From contig JAFEKR010000003.1 in assembly GCA_019022495.1 (NCBI GenBank), positions 3,038,001 to 3,102,000 on the forward strand: 64,000 bases of DNA, written 5' to 3'. Shown one piece after another: positions 22,867 through 34,171 of this stretch; the first letter of the stretch is position 1; the number at the start of each line of letters is the position of its first letter. This DNA comes from Epichloe hybrida. Taxonomy: Eukaryota > Ascomycota > Sordariomycetes > Hypocreales > Clavicipitaceae. Made by a program: the position numbers and the translations under genes. The notes under the pieces were generated by a model. It was not told the origin of the DNA. It saw nothing but the letters and a program-made list of their open reading frames with translations, and ran no database searches.

Positions 22867-25800
22867 ATGGAACAACCCTCCACCCCACTGGCCGTGCCGG
22901 CCGTATCGTCATTGCGAGTTCAACAAGCCATTCCTATGGAACGAACTATGAGCCAGGATATCCGCAACGAGCGTGAGGAACTCCGTGAGGCGGCAGAATC
23001 AACCTTGAATGCAATTGTCGACCTGAATCTCGATGGCACTGTGAAATGGGTCAGCCCATCTTGGTCGGACGTTGTCGGCACGCCTATCGATGACATACAT
23101 GGCAAACATATATCAGATCTTATCGTCAGTGAGAACAAAAATGTCTTCACCGACATGGTGGTTACGATGAAGAAAGATGATTCAAAGAGCTATAGAATTC
23201 GATTCTCCGTTCAACTAGGACCTTTGTCAAAGTTGCGGAACATGAGTGAACTAGCAGGAGACGACCATTCAGTTCACGGCCTGGACTCTCGTATTGCTCA
23301 TCTCGAAGCTCAAGGCATCATGGTGTACGATGGTGCATCCGGAGGAGAGAGTCATGTAAGCTACACATCACCTCTCAGTTCGTAAAAACAGATTCACAAG
23401 AATGGAGTACTGACAGGGATAGACGATGTGGATGCTTCGCCCATGGACTGCGCCGCAGGAAATCCAAATCGATCTCCCAGATCTCATCGTCGATTCTTTG
23501 GGGTCTGGCGCTGAATTATTAGCCAGCTATCTTACGCAGCTCGCTGATTCTGGTGCGGACGAGGCGCAGACGCGTGATCCACCCGCTTCCGTTTTATGTC
23601 GTATTTGCGAACGAGACATTCCTCCTTGGTGGTTCGAAAAGCACACGGATCTATGTTTACAAGAACACCGTGCAGAAATGGACGTCCAAATGGCCCAGGA
23701 GAACTTGACTGAACATCGGCATTCGATTGTCAAGGTACTCGACGAACTTGAGGCCAGAAAGAGTCGCTCCATGATCGGGGAGCCGCAGTCCAGCCCAATG
23801 TCAGAATACAAAGGCATGCCCATTGGGCCGCCACCGTCTGCTCAATCATCTCCTGGCGCATCTTTAGCACGATCCCGCGAGCGCACTAGTGGATTCGGTC
23901 ACTCTAGAGCTCGATCATTCGCAATTCGTAGACCGCAAGCCCGCATCGTGGAGTTGCTCATGGACCTCTGTGATACTGCCATTGAGATCAGCACTCCAGC
24001 TTTGAAAGAAACATCTCAACAAGACGATGAGGAATTTCGCACTCAGTCTCCGCAGTCCGAGTCTAGGATATTCCAGGTCCTACAATGGCAGTCACCAAGC
24101 ACCAATACATTGGAACAAGAACAGGGTTTGGCTCTGCTGTGTTCCGACACTGAAAAAGTGGCACGAGCCAAAGTTGACGCTGTTTTACGACACCGCAAGA
24201 TCATCGAATATGCGGAGCGAATCCGCATCGAAATGGCTGTTCTTGTGCAGGATTGCATAGATGAAGCAATGAGAAAGGCGGCGAGGATTGCCGCTGGCAG
24301 ACTAAGTGATTCCACCGAAGATGAAACCGATGAAGCCCCTCAAGAGTGTCTCCCAGAGAGTGAGGCGGTCGTCGAAATGAATGAAGAGCCTCGTGGTCGC
24401 TCCGCTGATGACGCACCCAAACAATCCATCTCAAGCCCATCTGCCTTGGCAGCGGCCCTGCGTCAAATGGATCTTGCTGGCGGGTCGAATCCCTCGCGGC
24501 CCACGTCTTTTATTGCGTCAACTCGGTCCAGTAGTCCAAAGGAGTTGCCTACGCCACGGTCAACTGTTGACAGTGGTTCCGTTTCCGCTGGCCAATCTCG
24601 TCACACTAGGAGAGGATCATCCCTTCTGTATGAGACGGAGGTTGCTGACGGCGATGGAAGCTTCCGCTCGTCCTCTGTGACTTCACGGAATGCACCCAGG
24701 ACAGAATCCCCCATCTCCGAGTTTGGCGATTTGCGGCGTGCGGCAAGCACTAGACAGCATCATCGACGAAGTCTCGTCCTACCGGGAACATCGTCCCCAC
24801 GAAGACAGGACTCGCCTTCTCGTTCAACTCAGCCGGCCTCCCCGCTTCGAATCAAACCGCGTGTTATTCCTTGTCCAGAGGGCGTAACTTCTCCAGAAGC
24901 TTCGCCAATGTTCCCAACCAGCGAATTCAGCTCGCCCGTTTCTCATCCAGTGCGCCATCACAGAAGACAATCTTCGGCGGCAATATCAGAATATGCTATG
25001 CGGGCGCCATCATCACCGCGACTAGGCGCTGGCCAAGCACCTCACCAAGCCCGCGCCGCACAACCGTCTATTAAGGATTTCGAAATTATCAAGCCAATCA
25101 GCAAAGGCGCATTTGGTAGTGTGTATCTTTCAAAGAAGAAGTCCACAGGCGAATATTTTGCCATCAAGGTTTTGAAAAAAGCGGACATGGTCGCGAAAAA
25201 CCAGGTTGGCAATGTCAAGGCAGAGCGAGCCATTATGATGTGGCAAGGCCAGAGCGAGTTTGTCGCAAAGCTTTACTGGACTTTTTCCAGTAAAGACTAC
25301 CTCTATCTTGTTATGGAATATCTCAACGGTGGCGATTGTGCGTCTCTGATCAAGGTACTCGGCGGACTTCCAGAAGAATGGGTCAAGAAATACCTCGGCG
25401 AAGTCGTCCTTGGAGTTGAACACCTCCATGAAAGGGACGTCATTCATCGTGACCTCAAACCAGACAACTTGCTCATTGATCAAAAAGGCCACCTGAAGCT
25501 GACGGACTTCGGCCTATCGCGAATGGGACTTGTCGGCAGACAGAAGCGTGCACTTAACAGTGAAACCACAGACACGACGCCTGATTTGCTCAAAAATGGC
25601 CCTTTCGCTAGGTCTACATCTATGGCTTCCTCTCGATCAACATCGCTTGACCTGCATGGTCACCATCATTCCCCTACCGGAACACCAGTAGTGACACCAG
25701 AGATGGGTAGCACAAGCCAGCCCTCTTATTTCAGCCTTTCTTCGATGCCTTCAGAAAATCGCCGGGTCTCGAGTAGTCGTCGAAGCGACAGCGGAGGTAG

Positions 25801-28669
25801 CGACTCTCTGACTCACTTGCTGAACTCCTTCTCCTTGGGTGATTCTGACCCGGGATCTCAACCTCTCGGTGCCAAAATACATGTAGACGAAGAAGCCGTG
25901 TTTCAAGGCTCACCCGACATGGCTGCTAGTCAATCCAGCGTTCGAGCTAGCGTGGACGGGCATGTCCGACATTCACTTCCCCCATCCAACATGATGCCGC
26001 CCCCGATGGCACTCTTCGATCCTGAAAATACAAATCGCCGCTTTGTTGGCACTCCGGACTATCTGGCACCGGAAACTATCAAGGGAGACAAGCAAGACGA
26101 AACGAGTGATTGGTGGTCAGTGGGCTGCATCATGTTCGAGTTTCTATATGGCATTCCGCCGTTTCATGCAGATGAAGCTGAGCAAGTATTTGAGAACATA
26201 TTGGCTCGCAGAATTCAATGGCCAGACGAAGTGGAATGTGAACCTATATCGGCCGAAGCGAAAGACCTTATCAACAAGCTTTTGTGTATGGATCCAAAGG
26301 AGCGCCTGGGATCAAACAAAGATGAAAAGTTCGCTTCTGGTGGAGCAGAGGTTCGAAGTCATCCTTGGTTCGAGGGAATCAACTGGCAAACTTTGCTCGA
26401 GGATGAGGCTCAATTTGTTCCTCAGCCAGAAAATCCCGAGGACACTGAATATTTTGATGCTAGAGGCGCTGTTTTGCAATCTTTTGCCGAGGAGATGGAG
26501 GACCAGATGTCTCCTCAATCCTCCGGAGGCGGAACAGAATATGCCGATCGGCCTCACGATGCTCTGTCACGAGTGCGATCTCAAGTCAACTCCTTGAACC
26601 GCAAGCTGATGCCACTTCATATCCCGCCTCATGTTCGAGATTTGAAGTCGAGAAGATTAAGCGAAACAATTGGCAACGACGACTTTGGTTCATTCACTTT
26701 CAAGAATCTGCCAGTTCTTGAAAAAGCGAACAAGGATGTGATCCAGAAATTACGGGCTGACGCTCTAGCTGCTCAAAGTAAACATTCTTCAATCAGCCCT
26801 GGAGCGCCGGCAAATATTTCGTCTCCAGCACCTTCACTTGACGGAAGCCCTGTTTTGTCTACTCATCTGCACCGTTCTGTTTCTAATGCCAAAGCAAACA
26901 ACCGCCCCCAATCTCCTTCGGGATACAGTCACTCAAACTCGTCTCCCAGTCGCATGTCTCAGCCCTCGTCACCTTTGCTGGTATCGTTCGTGGCTGGGCA
27001 GGGAGCCGAGGGTCGAAGAAAAGCGTCAAGTAACTCATCAAGTCTTTCGCATCAACCAGGCGCAGCGCTGCATCCTTCATCCGGATTAGATGTGCCTAAA
27101 GTACCACCCAGCCTTACCAAAGCCGCCACGACAGTTGCATCATCGCCCATCAAAGGTCGTGGCACGACACCGGCCCCCTTGGCTCTTTCACCTCAGAAGT
27201 TCATGTCAACTCCACGACATGCCAGTGGCTCAACAACACGTTCACGATCCCTGACAGTTGGGTCCAATGAGTCCAGCCCTGTAGCATCTGACGTGCTTCA
27301 ACACCATCGCAATCGGAGGAGTCAAGTTTTTGACATGTCCCCATCGTCATCTGACAATGAAGGAGACAAGCACAACGCACTGCTACGAGTACAACGCCGC
27401 AGGCAAAGTTCACGTCGGCTTTCCCAAATCGCATTCGACAACGGCCCAACTTTCAGGCCTCTTGATGTGTTGATTTGCGAGGATCATCCTGTTTCGAGGA
27501 TGGTGATGGAAAAGCTCCTCGAAAAGCTGCGATGCAGGACCATTTCTGTGGCGAATGGCTCCGAGGCCGTCCGATACTCGATGAGCGAGATCCAGTTCGA
27601 CGTCATTTTCCTAGAGTACAAGCTGCCACAGATCAGTGGAGCAGATGTGGCACGAATGATTCGAGAAACAAAAAATGCCAATTCACACACTCCAATCGTG
27701 GCAATAACTGCATATCTTAAGGAGCTGCAAGCGCCGCACTATTTCGACTCATTGATCGAGAAGCCCATCAGCTCGTCCAAGTTGACTGAGGTTCTGCGAA
27801 GTCTTTGTCAATGGCGACCTTCATCCCCCAGTCGAACAATGTCAGGACCATTGCCATGCCCGTTGCCCACTGGTCTCAAGAAGACGAATCCGCGCTCAGA
27901 CGACAGCCCATCATCGAGCCTTTCCGCTTTTCCCGGACGCCACTCGTCTGCCATGATGTCCAGCCGCGAAGATTCCATCACGTCCAGCATGTTCGGAGAC
28001 TCAGAGTCCGTTACCACAGATGACGTCCCGTTCGTGGTCGGTCGGAAACAAACGGGCGACTGGGAAGAAGGCGGTCTCGGTATTGCTGAAGGCGACATTC
28101 TTTCGGGCGCCCGCGAATCACCCAACCCCACTCCGACGCTCCTGACGCAACAATCTGCTCCTGCTCAGATAGAGAACGTTCGCTCTGGGGATCGAACGAG
28201 GCCGAGAAGTGAAAGCGGCGGCGACAAAAAAGGCCTGGAGGGCACAGACTCTGCAGATGACGAGGACGAAGAGGCTGGCGGTACGAAAGGAAGGCACCGA
28301 CGCCGTGGCAGCAAGCCACTGCAAGGCAAATCAGTGCTTCCCAGTTCCAAGCTAGGCATCGAGATGATGCGTGCTGATAGCCACGACAGCATGAATTTTG
28401 GATCGGAGAGTACTTCCGAGGCAGTGACACAAGTCGCGACGACACCGTCCCAGGAGTTGGGCGCGCCAATTCTTGCATTAGCCGATGAGGCAGGAGCTAC
28501 TCCTCCGCAGGATGCAGAGAATAAGCTTAAACTGGACAACCCGGCTGGGACGTTGGAAGGTGCAGACGTGACACCACGACCACCAGCCTTTTCAGACATG
28601 CCGGACAAATCAACGGGCAAGGATGAGGCTGGTGATGAGGAGGCTACGCCGCGCCCGGCTTTTAAATAA
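22867..28669 (+). CDS. RIM15: RIM15-type serine/threonine kinase (PAS-like, C2HC finger, AGC kinase, receiver domain)
   Basis: A large kinase that receives TORC1, PKA and phosphate signals and drives entry into quiescence through endosulfines and PP2A-B55. Exons are 22867-23355 and 23423-28669, giving 1911 residues. Domains: a PAS-like fold at about 40-95 (AIVDLNLDGTVKWVSPSWSD); a zinc finger VLCRICERDIPPWWFEKH-x3-C near 220; the AGC kinase from about 715 with GAFGSVY, AIKVLKK, HRDLKPDN (near 838) and DFGLSR (near 857); a Ser-rich insert of about 170 residues before VGTPDYLAPE (near 1038); and the C-terminal extension NPEDTEYFDARG. A receiver-like domain lies at about 1510-1620 (VLICEDHPVSRMVMEKLL, VAITAY, EKP); the usual phospho-Asp position reads FLEYKLP, so Glu replaces Asp. 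An acidic Ser-rich tail ends the protein. The ATG at 22867 agrees with my memory of related N-termini. Confidence 0.95.
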
Positions 28670-31068
28670 GGAATATGGCACACCGAGACTGAAAAAAAAA
28701 AAAAGTGTCATATACTGAACAAGCATACCTATCAACCAAGACACTTGCTCGCGTGGCTTGCTATTGTTCAAAGCTATTTGAAGTCCAATACCCAGATAGT
28801 GCTTGATTGACACGTCTTTCCCCAATATTGCCCCCCCCCCCCCCCCTTTACTTTTTCTCTTTTCATTTGTATCAAAGGCAGCAGCGCGGCGTTAAGTGGG
28901 ATGAGCGAGCTTGGTTTGCAAACAAACGTACACATGACAGCGGGACTGGCATAGCAGGGAGAACTGCGCAAAGGCTATGCGTGCAAAACACGCTAAAGAA
29001 AAAGACATAAAGCGCAAATGGAGGCGCTCACGATGCGGCCTGGATTGTATATTGCTCTCTTCGTCTTCCCAAGAATGGTCTACTGTTTTGGGGCAACTGC
29101 CGCCTGTTACGGTTGAAGGATGGATCGAGGAACCGGCCACAAAATTACGTGGGAACTGAAGACGTGAGTGGAATGATTGAAGCAGAATCCAGATTTACTA
29201 GTTTCGTTTTACGCCCTGTTTATTCATTCGGTCTATACATTACATTTTCATTTTCGTTACTTGTTACTATCGTGGTCCCGTTGCTTCGAGTCGAGACCAG
29301 GTGATGCATGGTGTAAAAGATAATTAACGCAGATGTGCACATGTCAGTCGGAGTCGGAGTACATGTGCTCAATAACCGGTCCGCCCGCACTCCATCACCA
29401 GATACAAGGTCTTCGCTCGGTACGAGCTGTTCCGCACACCCCGGTCACGCAGCATTAGTAGTATAATGGTGATGCGAAGTAGCGAACCTGTTCGACTGCA
29501 TACATACCATCAGGACCTTCACCCTGGCATCAATTCCCGAAACAGAGTACTCCCTCCGTAGATGATGCTACGATGCACGGGGGTCTGGACTGGCTTGGAC
29601 TCGTGCACCTGCGCACTAATACTAACGAGGACGGGGGAATTTTGGGCACGAGGCGTTTGAGTTGTTGTTATTCGGGGAAGGCGGTCAGAGGAAACGGATA
29701 TAACGCGGCGGCACGAGGTGGGCTTTTCACGGTGGGTGACACGATGGATGGCACGGTGGGTGGCACGGGGTTTATCGGCTGGGCGTTCGGGGGCGTTCGG
29801 GGCCGTCTTGGCTTTTGCCGTGGCTCGGCTGCAAGTGGATGGGGGGCAAACGGGGCAAGGGCTTTCTTCAACAAGTTACAACTCACGCACGCGACCAACT
29901 GCCCTTTCGGTCAAGGAATTTGGAGGCGTTGTCGGCGGTCGCACACACAGCTCACAAGCTGACAGCTGACAGCTCACAGCTTCAACCTCGGGCCAGGCAG
30001 GCAGCATGCAGAGAGGACTTGCCGCAGGTCAAATATAAATTGTATATACATACTGCATGTGGCCGTCGAGTCGAGGGCGGCCGGCGGTCGGTGACGGATA
30101 AGAACAAGGCTCCAAATTTCACAAATGAGTGAAATGACGGGATTGGCTGGGGCTTGGCCGATCTGCGCGTTGGGGGCGTGGTTGAGGTGGTTGAGTTGCC
30201 GGCTGAGCCGAAAGCAGAGACAAGACAAAGAAGACAAAAAAAGTGCGCGCGCGCAACGAGGCCACTCCAGTGCTGTGACTTGCTGTCCCCAGATTTCTGG
30301 CCCCCCCTGGTCTGTGGGTGGGTCTGTGGGTGGGTTTGCGGAGGCAAGAGGTCCCACCCCTCGTTGCAGGTTGCAGGCCCCCCCCCTTGATCCCCTTGAT
30401 CCTGGCCAACCAGACGTCACACATGCTGCATTGGGTCTGATGAATGCAGCTCCGTGGACGAACAAGCTTTTCACCTCTGCCCTTGTGTTCTTGTGTTCTT
30501 GTGTCGGCCGGCCGGCCTTTTCAACCGGCAATTGTCTTCGCAAACCAGTGGCACGTTGTTTTATAGGGCCTGACCTGCATTTGGTCTCCGTCCAGTCTCC
30601 GCCCAGTCTCCGCCCGGCTCGCTCAGAGACAAAAGACTCGAACACGGTGCCCAATCGGCGCTTTTAACTGGTCCAGATATTCGATGCCAACAAGTCGTCA
30701 TTGTTCTCGGTGCATCAAAAGCGGATCGCGAGAGCGAGTCTTGGGTTGTTAAAAGAATTGTGCCTCCTCACGTTACTTCTTGCTCCTTCCTCCTTTCTCT
30801 GCCACTGATTGATTCTTGACCCCATTCATTTCCGTGGCTCCTGCCTCGTGTTGTGGTTCCTGCCTCGTGTTGTGGTTCCTGCCTCGTGTTGTGGCTCGTA
30901 ACCCAACCCGTCCCCCACGCACCACTCACTCACACTCAAAGCATCGCGCCTTCCTCGGTCTCGGTCTCGACGGTCGACGATCGATCGCACGTCAAAAAGC
31001 AAGCATCACGTCTGTTCGCTGTTCGGGCCGCTCACAACAACCCGCCTGCACGTCGCGATCCGAATCCA
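28670..31068. other. Long intergenic region between RIM15 and the MFS transporter
   Basis: About 2.4 kb with poly-A (28692-28704) and poly-C (28830-28847) tracts, AGTACTCCCTCCGTAG at 29546-29561, G-rich imperfect repeats (29720-29800, 30300-30335) and a 19-bp triplicate (30841-30897). Overlapping open frames on both strands at 29974-30667 lack motifs and look like GC-driven chance. The last 300 bp are CT-rich and are probably the transporter leader. Confidence 0.55.
30841..30897. repeat. 19-bp tandem repeat, three copies
   Basis: The unit CTGCCTCGTGTTGTGGTTC occurs three times head to tail (30841-30859, 30860-30878, 30879-30897), the last with one change. It lies about 170 bp upstream of the transporter start and is likely transcribed as leader. 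Confidence 0.95.
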
Positions 31069-33169
31069 ATGGCAGATTTCGATTCATCCGAGTCCGATTT
31101 GGGGGCGCGCAACCACGGCCATCATCCTGCTATCCTCCCGGGTGTGATTCCGATTCCGCATGGCCCGCCCGGTGACCACGACAGCGACGAGTTCAATCTC
31201 CAACATGCCACGACAACCGAACAGCGAATCTTCAGCCATGTCACACGCCCAGACGACTCGTATACCTCGGACGGTGTATACTGGGCTGACTTGCCCTGGA
31301 TGCAGCGTGTCAAGTTTGTCTCTCAGGTAGACCGTGAGGCCGCTTCCAAAGAACTCAGCACCATAGGTTCCATGATGAAGAAAGATCCCCTCTCCCCCCT
31401 CTCCTGGTATGTCCGGCATGCTCTTATTCCTGGTGCCGGTCTCGGTCTCGAGGGTTACGTTCTCTTCTCCATTGGAAACTTGGAACCACTTTTCAAAAAG
31501 GTGTGGCCTGAATGCTGGGACGAGCACCGAGTTTGCAGCAAGAACTGGATCGCCAGCGTGACCTATCTCGAGATCATTGGCATCATGGTTGGTCAGGTCT
31601 TTGTTGGTGTAAGTCAAGTCTCTTTTGTTTTTCGCCCTTGTTCCCCGTTCTCTTGCCAGTTGCTCATCTGTTCTTGCTCTCACGTAGGTCATTGGTGACT
31701 GGGTTGGTCGTCGATGGGGTCTCATCCAGGACGCCATCATCATGCTTATTGGTCTTCTCATGTTGACTGCCAGTTGGGGCTTAACCCTCCAGGGCTGGGT
31801 CATTTGCTATGCCTGGTCTCTCTTCTTCTATTCTTTGGGTGTTGGCGGCGAGTACCCCATCACCGCCACGTCTTCACTCGAGAACGCCTCTACCGCCGGT
31901 AAGCTGTCTACCAAGGAAGATCGTTTGCACCGAGGCCGCCGCGTCACCATGGCGTTTCTGATGCAGGGCTGGGGCCAGTTCGTCAACCAAGTTCTTCTCA
32001 TCGTTCTGCTCGTCATCTTCAACAAGGGAACTGGTGCTCCACCATACAGCACCTCCGCTGCTCAGTATGCGTTCCGCCTCTCCTTCGCTTTCCCTGCCAT
32101 CGGTACTCTGTGGCTGGTCTACTACAGAACCTGGAAGATGCCAAATGCCTCCAAGCAGTTGGCGCAGGCCAAAAATCGAACCAAGGTCACCGGTTACGAT
32201 GTGACTGCTCTGCGATTCTGCTTCAGCAATTTCGGTGGCCGTTTGCTCGCAACTGCCGGCACTTGGTTCTGCAACGATGTCTTTTTCTATGGCAACAAGC
32301 TTTTTCAAGGCCAGTTCATCAAAGTCATCTCCAACGACCCCGGCTCTCTCATGACAAATTGGACCTGGAACTTGGTCAACATCACTGTCTCTCTGGCTGG
32401 TTACTACCTCGCCTCTGTGCTCATCGACAACAAACTTTACGGCCGTAAGATGATGCAGCAGGTTGGCTTCTTCATGTGTTTTCTCATGTTTGTCATTCCC
32501 GCCTTCCGCTACAAGTACTACACGGGCCCCCAAGGTATCCACTCCTTCCAAGCCATGTACTTCTTGTCATCCTTTTTCAATCAGTTTGGTCCCAACTCTG
32601 TTACCTTCCTCATCGCGGGCGAGGTTTTCCCAACTCCTATCCGTGCCAGTGCTCACGGTTTCTCTGCTTGTATGGGCAAGGCCGGTGCTCTGCTGGCCTC
32701 CGTGCTGTACAACTACATAGATGATCAGACCAAGTTTTACATCGTTCCTTGGTTCGGTCTCGCTGGCATGTTCCTTACCTGGCTCTTCCTGCCCGACACC
32801 ACTGGCCTGGATCTGAAGGAGCAGGAGCGTCGCTGGAGATATATCCGCGATGGCAAGGCCCATGAGTACCACGGTATCGCCGTTCACCCCCAGCACTTAA
32901 GTTTGTGGGAACGTATCCAGGGGCTGCACAAGACTTACGACCCCGAGGCAGACTGGAAAGCCAAGGTTGCTGATATGCGCACTGAGTGGGAGCTTGTCCA
33001 GGCTGGCCGCGGGCCCAAGGAAACTGAAGGCGACCACGACCACGGAATGCCCGATGATGGCGAGTTCTCTCCCGAGATTCATGCTTACTTCAAGCGCTCC
33101 AGCCCCAAAAACCCATCGGCTTCACGTGGTGTCCTTAGCGAGAAAATCACGGATAATGATGCGAAATAA
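31069..33169 (+). CDS. Major facilitator transporter, phosphate:H+ symporter-like (PHO84/GIT1 type)
   Basis: A 12-span plasma-membrane transporter of about 673 residues. Exons are 31069-31608 and 31688-33169, with the intron in phase 0 inside the second membrane span. The N-terminal cytosolic tail is about 110 residues long. The first span is within ALIPGAGLGLEGYVLFSIG, followed by the MFS loop motif GDWVGRRWG. Span four to five carries GVGGEYPITATSSLEN, close to the phosphate-transporter signature GxGxGGDYPLSA. A long central loop (KLSTKEDRLHRGRR, later MPNASKQLAQAKNRTK) divides the halves, and the second half has AGEVFPTPIRASAHG and LPDTTGLDLKEQERRW. These features match the inorganic phosphate/glycerophosphodiester branch of the MFS; substrate assignment is inferred. 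The tail after about 560 is long, charged and cytosolic. It is expected to respond to phosphate supply, but I see no proven operator. Confidence 0.85.
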
Positions 33170-34171
33170 ACACAATGATGGGGATTGCTCTACCAGCGAT
33201 CATGGCTGACAGCACACGTTCCATTTCATCTCAATTGTGTTTTTTTTTCCTCTGTTTCTTTTCGGTGTCCAAAAAGGGTTGGCGAAATCTCTCATGGTTT
33301 GCCTATGCATTTTTCTTCCTGTTTCTACTGGGTACATGGCAAACCCTCTTTTTTTTTTTTTTTTCTCCTAGCGGAGCATCGTGGATGCTTTTGTTTATTC
33401 TTGCGTGTGGATTGTCAACATACACACAGCTTGTTTATTGTTCATGTCAGTATTCGACTTGATGCATTATTTTCCTATGAAGGCATTCGCATCTTGCTTG
33501 GGACGAGCTCGGAGTTGGGTAACGCGGTGGTGGACTAGACGGTCACGAAGAGTAGTGGCTACAGCCAGGTAGATTCTAGATTTCTAGTCAATTCCAAGTT
33601 CAACAGTGGAAAAAAAGAACTTGACAAATCAAAGTTGTTGCTACAAGATCTCAACTATGGACCACCAAAGGTGGTTCAATGGTTTTCGACTAATAAACTA
33701 TACTCCAAAGGAACGACGTTGAAGAAAAGACAAACACGCGAAACTCGTGAATGGAACTGGAATTGAACTGATTCTTGTTCGACATTCCACTCTTAATCAA
33801 GTTCAATCGTATGTGATACTATTCTTGACGTAATTTACGCTCTATAGATTCCCAACATGTTCCTACATTTTCCTTTGAACAAAAACTTACAAAGGCAAAC
33901 CATTCAAAATAAGCTATTGCGGGTGCCTTACGCGGAGTGAAAACAATGCAGCCGATGGCTTGGCTCTTCTTTCTAGGAGGGATGAGCTGATGTCATGTCG
34001 CATTTGTGTATGCAGATGAAAGATTTCAGTGGCCCCGCAAAAAGAGACAGAAAAATACCCCCCCCCCCCCCAAAAAAAAAAAAACAAGATATATATGCAT
34101 GTGTGTGTGGGCGTGTGCGTATATTTATGGAGAAGCGAACATGCGCTCGGGACAGAAATTAAGCCCCCATC
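33170..34171. other. Convergent intergenic region, MFS transporter / zinc-finger gene
   Basis: About 1 kb, AT-rich in the middle (33560-33900) compared with its surroundings. It holds T-rich runs (33241-33248, 33350-33364), a poly-C then poly-A composite (about 34059-34084) and a TATATATG/GTGTGTGTGG stretch. No gene was seen. The AT-rich core may be an old degraded insertion, but I could not identify one. Confidence 0.5.

Noticed and set aside
29455..29515. Possible tRNA near 29460-29510
   Set aside because: A TTCGACTGC stretch resembles a T-loop, but no acceptor stem, anticodon arm or paired T-stem could be formed.
29974..30667. Overlapping open frames of 226 and 180 codons on opposite strands
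   Set aside because: Both come from the same GC-rich, repeat-rich DNA, have no motif and start without a convincing context.
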